A DNA stretch of 6,305 nucleotides from Firmicutes bacterium UBA1426 (GTDB lineage Bacteria; Bacillota; Clostridia; Peptostreptococcales; Anaerovoracaceae). This document shows, piece after piece, positions 1 to 4,468 of this stretch. Made by a program: the position numbers and the translations under genes. The stretch lies in contig DCUA01000092.1 of the NCBI GenBank assembly GCA_002329675.1, forward strand, positions 1 to 6,305, in the 5' to 3' direction. The notes under the pieces are model-generated. The model saw only the letters and a list, made by a program, of their open reading frames with translations. It was not told the origin of the DNA and ran no database searches. Position 1 is the stretch's first letter; each line of letters opens with the position of its first letter.

Positions 1-313
1 CCCAGGGATCGACCGCGTCCTCGTCATTGGGATCGGAATTGTAGCTATGTACCTTGGCATCAAACAGGGGATCGCGTAGTTCACTCTCGTAGCGGTCGTT
101 CAAATCCATATCATGGTCGGAGGAATCGAGGATCAGCGTCAGTTCCAGCGACAGGTCTTTGCCGACCTCAAGTTTCTGTGTGACCACTCGCTTGGCATCA
201 TCGTCCCAGTACTCATAGCAGTAATACTTGCCGTCCGAGGACAGGTAACAGGTGCGGTTGGGATTGAACCCGCTCTTACGTTTCCGTTCCTTTGAATCAT
301 TGTATCTTTGCAT
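1..313 (-). CDS. Mobile-element sigma-70-like protein, N-terminal part (cut by window edge)
   Basis: The frame is open for 104 codons from ATG at 313 to the left edge, so the C-terminus is missing. A good Shine-Dalgarno (AAAGGAG) lies just upstream. The visible protein starts MQRYNDSKERKRKSGFNPNR. It has a basic N-terminus, an aromatic stretch (YYCYEYWDDD, residues 30-39), then an acidic half ending SDPNDEDAVDPW. I recognise this N-terminus from family memory as that of small proteins in clostridial conjugative elements, usually annotated as sigma-70-family RNA polymerase factors because of a C-terminal region-4-like helix-turn-helix. That domain would lie off the window, so nothing visible proves the function. 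By eye the DNA is richer in GC (33 of the first 60 bases) than the restriction genes to the right. Its ribosome site sits in a hairpin, described separately. That it is a gene is near certain; the sigma-like label is moderate. Confidence 0.65.
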   Translation of the reverse strand, partial: MQRYNDSKERKRKSGFNPNRTCYLSSDGKYYCYEYWDDDAKRVVTQKLEVGKDLSLELTLILDSSDHDMDLNDRYESELRDPLFDAKVHSYNSDPNDEDAVDPW

Positions 314-319
314 AAAAAT

Positions 320-354
320 GGCTCCTTTCAGATTCTTTGGAATCCGCAGGAGCC
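320..354 (-). promoter_or_regulatory. Hairpin sequestering the ribosome site of the left-edge gene
   Basis: In the minus-strand RNA, GGCUCCU (354-348) pairs perfectly with AGGAGCC (326-320). An inner GAUUC/GAAUC stem (344-340 with 335-331) closes a four-base loop. The AGGAG Shine-Dalgarno core of the gene starting at 313 lies inside the 3' arm, so the folded form should block translation. The arm is followed by AUUUUUAUG, so weak terminator-like behaviour is also conceivable. The pairing is read directly from the sequence; a regulatory role is inferred. Confidence 0.5.
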
Positions 355-367
355 GTTGTCATCCGTA

Positions 368-433
368 GAGAAAAAGAAAGACGGCTTGGATATAGTTCAC
401 CCGTAGTGAGTTTTGAACTAAATCCAGGCCGTC
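368..433 (-). terminator. Intrinsic terminator downstream of the small 469-687 gene
   Basis: A long imperfect inverted repeat has 20-nt arms at 380-399 (GACGGCTTGG...) and 414-433 (...CCAGGCCGTC). Eighteen of 20 positions are Watson-Crick, one is a G-U wobble and one is an A-A mismatch, around a 14-nt loop. On the minus strand the stem is followed directly by a T-rich tract (TTTCTTTTTCTC, complement of 368-379). The element lies 35 nt past the stop of the 469-687 gene and would separate it from the left-edge gene. The arms are unusually long for a plain terminator; see the findings on alternative folding. Confidence 0.7.
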
Positions 434-468
434 AAGCAGCTCTGCGGACTTCAGTATAAAATTGTGAC

Positions 469-687
469 TTACGCCGCCTTTTTTTGGCTTTCAACCTTAA
501 AAGTATGTGCGGCAACTCTCGTAATAACTGTTACAATGTCTTGGCGCTCAACAGTAAAGGATTCCCCAATTGCAAGAACTGCGCTGGTTTTATTTCCTTT
601 ATAGAGGCACTCCACTAATCCTGATTCGGGATTTCCCATACACGCCAATCGCCCAAGACAATCATGGAATGGTATCACCCATCGCAT
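469..687 (-). CDS. Small protein of unknown function (about 70 aa)
   Basis: A reading frame of 72 codons begins MRWVIPFHDCLGRLACMGNP and ends VESQKKAA. I do not recognise a named domain. The alternation of short hydrophobic stretches (TSAVLAIGESFTVE, IVTVITRVAAHTFKVE) suggests a small beta-rich soluble fold, with no signal peptide or membrane segment. The start is uncertain. ATG at 687 directly abuts the Shine-Dalgarno (GGAAAGGAGG then ATG, no spacing), whereas the in-frame GTG at 678 (residue V4) sits 9 nt from it and is the better initiator. The gene lies behind a copy of the operator found at the XRE gene and is followed by a terminator, so it is probably a regulated unit of the host element. 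It could be a control or accessory protein of that element; no function can be given. Confidence 0.6.
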   Translation of the reverse strand: MRWVIPFHDCLGRLACMGNPESGLVECLYKGNKTSAVLAIGESFTVERQDIVTVITRVAAHTFKVESQKKAA

Positions 688-709
688 CCTCCTTTCCCAA
701 ACAAGTCAT
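662..709 (-). CDS. Possible 15-codon leader peptide overlapping the start of the 469-687 gene
   Basis: ATG at 709 opens the 15-codon frame MTCLGKEDAMGDTIP and stops with TGA at 662-664. Its Shine-Dalgarno (AGGAGG, 723-718) is full consensus at an ideal 8 nt spacing, better placed than that of the next gene. The frame overlaps the start of the 469-687 gene in another frame, ending 14 to 23 nt past the two candidate starts. This fits translational coupling through a leader. Alternatively it may be the remnant of a longer N-terminus split by a frameshift. The peptide shows no recognisable motif. Confidence 0.35.
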   Translation of the reverse strand: MTCLGKEDAMGDTIP

Positions 710-734
710 AGACACCACCTCCTCATATTAGCTG

Positions 735-752
735 TTACGCTTATTTGCGTAA
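735..752. promoter_or_regulatory. Operator copy 2 (TTACGC-N6-GCGTAA)
   Basis: TTACGC (735-740) and GCGTAA (747-752) form a perfect inverted repeat around the 6-base spacer TTATTT. Half-sites and spacing match the operator at the XRE gene start, so the same repressor very likely binds both. The site lies 12 nt upstream of the consensus Shine-Dalgarno at 718-723, between the peptidase terminator and the small genes. I could not find a convincing -35/-10 pair here, so the promoter it would control is not located. Confidence 0.7.
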
Positions 753-761
753 TTCATTGGT

Positions 762-800
762 AAAAAAAGAGACTCTTACCACATTACTGCAGCAAGAGTC
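762..800 (-). terminator. Intrinsic terminator of the repressor-peptidase operon
   Basis: GACTCTT (771-777) and AAGAGTC (794-800) form a 7-bp perfect stem. On the minus strand it is followed by TC and then seven T residues (complement of A at 762-768). The stem overlaps the last codon of the peptidase gene (stop 799-801), which is common for compact operons. It should largely separate the peptidase operon from the small genes at 469-709. Confidence 0.85.
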
Positions 801-1461
801 ACAATAAGCTGCATTCTTCAAGACGTATTTCTACAGACTGTTTGGACACGCCATAAAAGTCCGCCAGGGTGCTGATAGCTATCCTGTTGTCCTTGCCATA
901 TGATATGCCAAGATGTTCTGCAGCTTCAATAAAAGTATTCTTCGGCATCAGAATCCTTGGTGCAATCCCGATGGCTTGCGATTCCATGATGTTTTCTTCG
1001 TCCTTAGATTCTGGCAACTGGTCAACATGACACTTACAATAATTAGCGTATCTCGGGAGGGACAGCTTCTGCATTTTATAATAATAACGATGCTTGTACC
1101 AATGAACACACTCATGCGCAATAGTGTTGTTTTTACAACCAGTATTCGTCTTCTTAACTGCCTCCGGATCAATCAGTACTGTCTTCGCCTTAAAGATCCT
1201 GGTATCGTATAGCCTCTCATCAAGATCATACACTTCTACGGCTCCATCAGTGAAAATCGTCATTCCATAAATATCAAGTTCCTCTGATAGGCATACATAA
1301 CGAACATCCAACCCAAGTCCTGTCCTTGCAATTTCTTCAATCGGAACAGGCATTGGGTTTTTTAATGCATCTGGATAGAATTGCTCCAGAAACTCGTACG
1401 CGACCTTGTCGTATTCGGCTGGTGGTATATATGGTACGAGCTTACGACCGTTGTAATCCAT
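799..1461 (-). CDS. ImmA/IrrE-family zinc metallopeptidase
   Basis: A 220-residue soluble protein carries the zinc-peptidase signature HECVH at 116-120 in the context NNTIAHECVHWYKHR. H116 and H120 would be zinc ligands and E117 the catalytic base. The downstream ESQAIGIAPRILMP (160-173) matches the conserved E-x-x-A...LLMP block of the family, with E160 as likely third ligand. The C-terminus (about 193-215, ISTLADFYGVSKQSVEIRL) looks like a small helix-turn-helix. Family members such as ImmA of ICEBs1 cleave a partner XRE repressor when signalled. Here the partner is the gene immediately upstream: two bases separate its stop from this ATG, and the Shine-Dalgarno GGAGG lies in the last two sense codons of that gene, so translation is probably coupled. 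The family is confident; the trigger and exact substrate are inferred. Confidence 0.88.
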   Translation of the reverse strand: MDYNGRKLVPYIPPAEYDKVAYEFLEQFYPDALKNPMPVPIEEIARTGLGLDVRYVCLSEELDIYGMTIFTDGAVEVYDLDERLYDTRIFKAKTVLIDPEAVKKTNTGCKNNTIAHECVHWYKHRYYYKMQKLSLPRYANYCKCHVDQLPESKDEENIMESQAIGIAPRILMPKNTFIEAAEHLGISYGKDNRIAISTLADFYGVSKQSVEIRLEECSLL

Positions 1462-1463
1462 TA

Positions 1464-1838
1464 TTAGCCTCCGTTTCTCTTGTCGATGATTTCGTTAACT
1501 TCTTGCCAGAAATCATCTCCAAGTCCCTGACTTTTGGCCCTGCGAAGTGCAGCACGTGCATTGGGGAGAGCTTCATCCATAATGTACTCAGGTAAATCAG
1601 GAGATACCTGATTACGTTCCCTTCCTGCAAGATCGAGCATTTCCTCGCGTTCTTCTTCACTCAAGTTTAAAACTGTCGCCAGTGCTTCCAATCCTTCAAT
1701 ATCCGGCGGATTTCTCCGGCCTTTGATAATATCGGAAAGATAGGTTACAGATACTCCCAACTTGTCTGCAATTGGTTTTAGCTTGACATCCTTTTCAAGG
1801 CGCTTTTGTGCGATGAAAGCTCCAAATTCACCTGCCAT
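1464..1838 (-). CDS. XRE-family (cro/cI-like) transcriptional repressor
   Basis: This 124-residue DNA-binding protein has a classic HTH_3 domain at about residues 5-60. The turn helix is LKPIADKLGV (20-29) and the recognition helix VTYLSDIIKGRR (31-42), followed by NPPDIEGLEALATVLNLSEEER. The C-terminal half (70-124) contains DLPEYIMDEALPNARAALRRA, probably the dimerisation or peptidase-contact part. ATG at 1838 is preceded by AAAGGAGG with 8 nt spacing. It forms an operon with the ImmA-type peptidase behind it. The operator at 1857-1880 overlaps its own transcription start and recurs at 735-752, so autorepression plus control of the small 469-687 gene is the simplest reading. It may instead be viewed as the restriction cassette's controller, but no operator copy lies at the methyltransferase promoter. 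Confidence 0.9.
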   Translation of the reverse strand: MAGEFGAFIAQKRLEKDVKLKPIADKLGVSVTYLSDIIKGRRNPPDIEGLEALATVLNLSEEEREEMLDLAGRERNQVSPDLPEYIMDEALPNARAALRRAKSQGLGDDFWQEVNEIIDKRNGG

Positions 1839-1856
1839 TTACTTTTCCTCCTTTCG

Positions 1857-1880
1857 CAATTACGCTTTTAAGCGTAATTG
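1857..1880. promoter_or_regulatory. Operator copy 1 over the XRE gene transcription start
   Basis: A 24-bp near-perfect palindrome has CAATTACGC as its left end and GCGTAATTG as its right end, around TTTTAA; only the central pair fails to match. Its core TTACGC-N6-GCGTAA is identical in arms and spacing to 735-752. It begins one base downstream of the -10 box of the XRE promoter and covers the predicted start near 1875. Repressor bound here would block initiation, giving negative autoregulation. Confidence 0.8.
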
Positions 1881-1881
1881 T

Positions 1882-1910
1882 ATTATAATTGATTCTTCGG
1901 AAGATGTCAA
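1882..1910 (-). promoter_or_regulatory. Consensus sigma-A promoter of the repressor-peptidase operon
   Basis: On the minus strand, TTGACA (1910-1905) and TATAAT (1887-1882) are both perfect consensus with an exact 17-bp spacer, and the predicted start is near 1875. The spacer contains an 11-bp inverted repeat, TCTTCGGAAGA on the plus strand (1894-1904), which could be a second protein-binding site. So strong a promoter fits a gene held down by its own repressor. Confidence 0.92.
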
Positions 1911-1976
1911 TAGATCTGCGGATTTTTTATGAAATTATCTTTACTTGATTTCGAGCATTATATTTGAAAATGGGCA

Positions 1977-2005
1977 TTGCAAAATCAAATTCAATGTGTT
2001 ATAAT
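1977..2005 (+). promoter_or_regulatory. Extended -10 promoter of the methyltransferase gene
   Basis: TTGCAA (1977-1982, 4 of 6 consensus) and a perfect TATAAT (2000-2005) are separated by 17 bp, with TG at 1997-1998 giving an extended -10. The start would be near 2012, leaving a leader of about 27 nt. Arms CATTG (1975-1979) and CAATG (1992-1996) form an inverted repeat across the -35 and spacer, a possible operator for the N-terminal DNA-binding segment of the methyltransferase. This promoter is divergent from that of the XRE operon. Confidence 0.8.
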
Positions 2006-2024
2006 AGCCTTGTTGAGATACACG

Positions 2025-2030
2025 AAGGAG
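2025..2030 (+). promoter_or_regulatory. Ribosome site that fixes the methyltransferase start
   Basis: AAGGAG lies 2 nt before ATG at 2033 and 8 nt before ATG at 2039, so the second ATG is the good initiator. A longer in-frame start at 1964 lies upstream of the promoter and could not be translated from its transcript. Confidence 0.85.
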
Positions 2031-2038
2031 ATATGACT

Positions 2039-3493
2039 ATGCCACAACGCGGAGGTAAAAGGGAAGGATCAGGGAGAACCCCACTTCCCGAAAGCGAAAA
2101 GAAAATCGCAAAGACCATTTACATAACACCCACATTACAAAGTGAAATTGATAAGTTTGCAAACGGGAACAGTTTTTCTGAAAAGTGCATTGACCTTATA
2201 AGTTCTCAGATTGCACGTAGAAAGCGCACACAAGACAAAACCGTTAAATTTATAGACCTTTTCGCTGGGCTCGGGGGAATCCGCATCGGCTTCGAGAGCG
2301 CCTTTAGAGAAAAGGGATTCGATCCAGTCTGTGTTTTCAGTAGCGAAATAAAGGAATACGCAATTAAAGCATATAAAAATTACTTCAATGATGAAGAAGT
2401 TGCTGGAGACATCACGCAAATATCTGCAGCTGATATTAAAGATTTCGATTTTTTACTTGCCGGATTTCCATGTCAGCCATTTTCAGCTGCCGGATTAGGA
2501 CTCGGATTCGAGGATACACGCGGCACACTTTTCTTCGAAATCGAGCGCATCCTAAAAGAAAAACAGCCATATGGTTTCCTATTAGAAAATGTTGAGGGAC
2601 TAATTAACCACGATGACGGTAGAACCTTATCTATCATCATTGATCACCTTAAGAAACTCAATTACTATGTTTCCTACCGGTTAATAGACAGTCAGTTTTT
2701 TGGTTTGGCACAATCTCGAAAAAGAGTATATATCGTAGGTACAAAAGATGCCCACATATCACTGGATAACTTTGAAGAACACACTTCCGTATTTGGTGAT
2801 ATCATGGAACATGGGCTACCTACCGTAGATTCCGAATTCACAAGAAAACTGTTTGCGCACTTTACTCCAGAGCAGGTTGTGGGAAAAGCAATCAAAGATA
2901 AGCGCGGCGGAACCGATAACATCCATAGTTGGGAAATTGGATTAAAAGGAAACACCACGAAAGAGCAATCTGATTTCTTAAATCTTCTACTACTTGAGAG
3001 AAGGAAAAGGAAATGGGCTGCAGAAATTGGAATCGATTGGATGGACGGAATGCCACTCACCGAAAAGCAGATTTCAACATTCTATCAGCACGACAATTTA
3101 AAGGGTTTCCTCGATGAACTTGTTGATATGGGTTACCTAACACTGGAACATCCCCGCAAGAAGCAAAACGGCAGGCGTGTGCCAGATGAATCAAAGCCTA
3201 AAGGTTATAACATTGTCGCAGGTAAGCTTTCTTTTGAATTTACTAAGATCCTCGACCCAGCAGATCTCGCACCAACATTGGTCGCAATGGATGTCTCACA
3301 TTTGGGCGTTGTTGATGGTGATGGCCTACGTAGGCTTTCTATTAGGGAAGGGCAGCGGTTATGTGGTTTCCCTGAAGATTATGATCTTTCTTTTCTTAAA
3401 GAAAGCGAAGCATTTGATCTGCTTGGCAACACAGTATGTATACCAGTAATAAAAGCCATTTCAGAACGGTTGGCCGATATATATGCGAACTAA
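2039..3493 (+). CDS. C5-cytosine DNA methyltransferase with N-terminal ribbon-helix-helix-like segment
   Basis: The protein is 484 residues from ATG 2039 and transfers methyl from S-adenosylmethionine to cytosine C5 at a specific site. Motifs in order: I FIDLFAGLGG (71-80, SAM binding), IV GFPCQPF (142-148, catalytic C145), VI ENVEG (183-187), VIII QSRKRVYIVG (225-234), IX RRLSIREGQRLCGFP (430-444) and X GNTVCIPV (463-470). All key residues are present, so it should be active. The target-recognition region (235 to about 430) is large, near 195 residues, and includes WMDGMPLTEKQISTFY. The first 60 residues precede the catalytic domain: a GGKREGSGR basic segment, then a strand (KTIYI) and two helices (TPTLQSEIDKFAN, SFSEKCIDLISSQIA) in the pattern of a ribbon-helix-helix DNA-binding fold. 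N-terminal DNA-binding extensions autoregulate transcription in some C5 methyltransferases (M.EcoRII, M.SsoII). It is convergent with the nuclease and helicase genes and is probably their protective partner. The recognition sequence cannot be read from the protein. Confidence 0.95.
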   Translation: MPQRGGKREGSGRTPLPESEKKIAKTIYITPTLQSEIDKFANGNSFSEKCIDLISSQIARRKRTQDKTVKFIDLFAGLGGIRIGFESAFREKGFDPVCVFSSEIKEYAIKAYKNYFNDEEVAGDITQISAADIKDFDFLLAGFPCQPFSAAGLGLGFEDTRGTLFFEIERILKEKQPYGFLLENVEGLINHDDGRTLSIIIDHLKKLNYYVSYRLIDSQFFGLAQSRKRVYIVGTKDAHISLDNFEEHTSVFGDIMEHGLPTVDSEFTRKLFAHFTPEQVVGKAIKDKRGGTDNIHSWEIGLKGNTTKEQSDFLNLLLLERRKRKWAAEIGIDWMDGMPLTEKQISTFYQHDNLKGFLDELVDMGYLTLEHPRKKQNGRRVPDESKPKGYNIVAGKLSFEFTKILDPADLAPTLVAMDVSHLGVVDGDGLRRLSIREGQRLCGFPEDYDLSFLKESEAFDLLGNTVCIPVIKAISERLADIYAN

Positions 3494-3505
3494 GCATTAC
3501 CACAG

Positions 3506-3543
3506 AGGCGGACGCATCCAATGCGCCTGTCTCTATATTTTTT
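3506..3543 (+). terminator. Intrinsic terminator of the methyltransferase gene
   Basis: AGGCG (3506-3510) pairs with CGCCT (3524-3528) around a loop that itself contains GCAT/ATGC complementarity, and a T6 run follows at 3538-3543. It starts 12 nt after the methyltransferase stop and overlaps the last codons of the convergent nuclease gene. The stem is short and the T run begins 9 nt past it, so strength is moderate. No matching T tract exists on the minus strand, so the nuclease transcript may run on into the antisense of the methyltransferase. Confidence 0.6.
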
Positions 3544-4468
3544 GTATTCTATATGAAGCGGCATTTACAAGCCACTCCTCACCATTGAAAATAGTTTCGT
3601 ATGGATTCCTGATAAATTCCGGTTGATATCCTGGTTCTCCTATTCGCGCATAATCAACCAAGCAAAGTAAATATTTATCTGCTTTAATCCTTGCAACATC
3701 GGATTCGTTTTCTGACCAGAAAAAATGAGGGAATCCAATATAGCACTTCACTTCAATGAACCGATCATAATGCTCAGTTTCATAACTCTCATACGATACT
3801 ATGTCATACCCGGCTGCAACATCAAAATCAGAAATCCGCTTTATCTTCTGCGCCATTTTGGGGAGACGCTTCTTCTCAAGTTCCAATACAAATTCCTCAG
3901 CCTCCAGGCCTCGCTTGCTTTGGTCTTCCTGTTGTTTTAATAATTGCTCAAGAGTGAATTTCTTTCTTCGGTTATGCAATTGCTCAGTCCAGTTAGACTC
4001 ATAGTCTCCCGTAACACCTATTTCTCCGTTCTCTTCCTTGTTAAGAGCACCTGCCATAATAAGAAAATTTCGAATAGCTGCATATGCAAGAGGAAACGCA
4101 GACCGTTTAATTGTTAAATGACCTTTTTCTGCATCAAAACCCGTGGCATCCTTATCAAAAATGCCGTCTTCTACGAGCCTACTAATGCTCAATGCTACTA
4201 ACTGATTAATTTTGGCATCGCTCTGTTGCTCCGAAAGCACATTTAGTGCTGGTAACGGGATAACGGTATCTGTGGTTGTATCGACCAATCTTAGATACTC
4301 AAAAAACGCTACTGCTCCAGGGCAATTAACTATAATATTGTTTTCCAGGGCACATCTGTTCCGTATCTCGTCCCTGCTGATTTTATCCTTGCCAGCCAAA
4401 ATCGAGATAAGAAACAGAATGCCATCAATATTCCCAATGGAATTACATCTTTTTAGTTCTGTTAACAT
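3533..4468 (-). CDS. DUF3883-like PD-(D/E)xK nuclease, putative restriction subunit
   Basis: This is a 311-residue soluble protein. The C-terminal third fits the DUF3883/PD-(D/E)xK pattern: a helix GLEAEEFVLELEKKRL (187-202), then AAGYDIVSYES with D222, then FIEVKCYIG with E239 and K241 as the E-x-K pair, then FFWSENESDVARIKADKYLLCLVDY (249-273), the usual helix-strand tail of the family. These residues are as expected for a metal-dependent nuclease. The N-terminal 180 residues match nothing I know; the helix-rich start (residues 15-62) suggests a winged helix and may recognise DNA or bind the helicase. The start ATG (4468) lies inside the helicase gene, overlapping its end by 26 nt, with no strong Shine-Dalgarno. 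Synthesis probably depends on terminating helicase ribosomes. Context with helicase and methyltransferase points to the cutting subunit of a restriction enzyme. Catalysis is inferred from motif spacing. Confidence 0.75.
   Translation of the reverse strand: MLTELKRCNSIGNIDGILFLISILAGKDKISRDEIRNRCALENNIIVNCPGAVAFFEYLRLVDTTTDTVIPLPALNVLSEQQSDAKINQLVALSISRLVEDGIFDKDATGFDAEKGHLTIKRSAFPLAYAAIRNFLIMAGALNKEENGEIGVTGDYESNWTEQLHNRRKKFTLEQLLKQQEDQSKRGLEAEEFVLELEKKRLPKMAQKIKRISDFDVAAGYDIVSYESYETEHYDRFIEVKCYIGFPHFFWSENESDVARIKADKYLLCLVDYARIGEPGYQPEFIRNPYETIFNGEEWLVNAASYRIQKI

Noticed and set aside
113..295. Plus-strand open frame of 60 codons opposite the left-edge gene
   Set aside because: It mirrors a minus-strand gene with a good ribosome site and carries no recognisable domain.
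913..1212. Plus-strand open frame of 99 codons inside the peptidase gene
   Set aside because: It is antisense to a gene with intact HExxH and family blocks, has no ribosome site of note and no recognisable protein.
441..1922. TCTGCGGA at 441-448 and 1915-1922 as flanking repeats of an inserted segment
   Set aside because: Eight bases is too short to exceed chance, and the first copy is explained by the leader pairing.
2692..3060. Minus-strand open frame of 122 codons inside the methyltransferase gene
   Set aside because: It is a shadow of the recognition region; composition is serine/proline rich without motifs.
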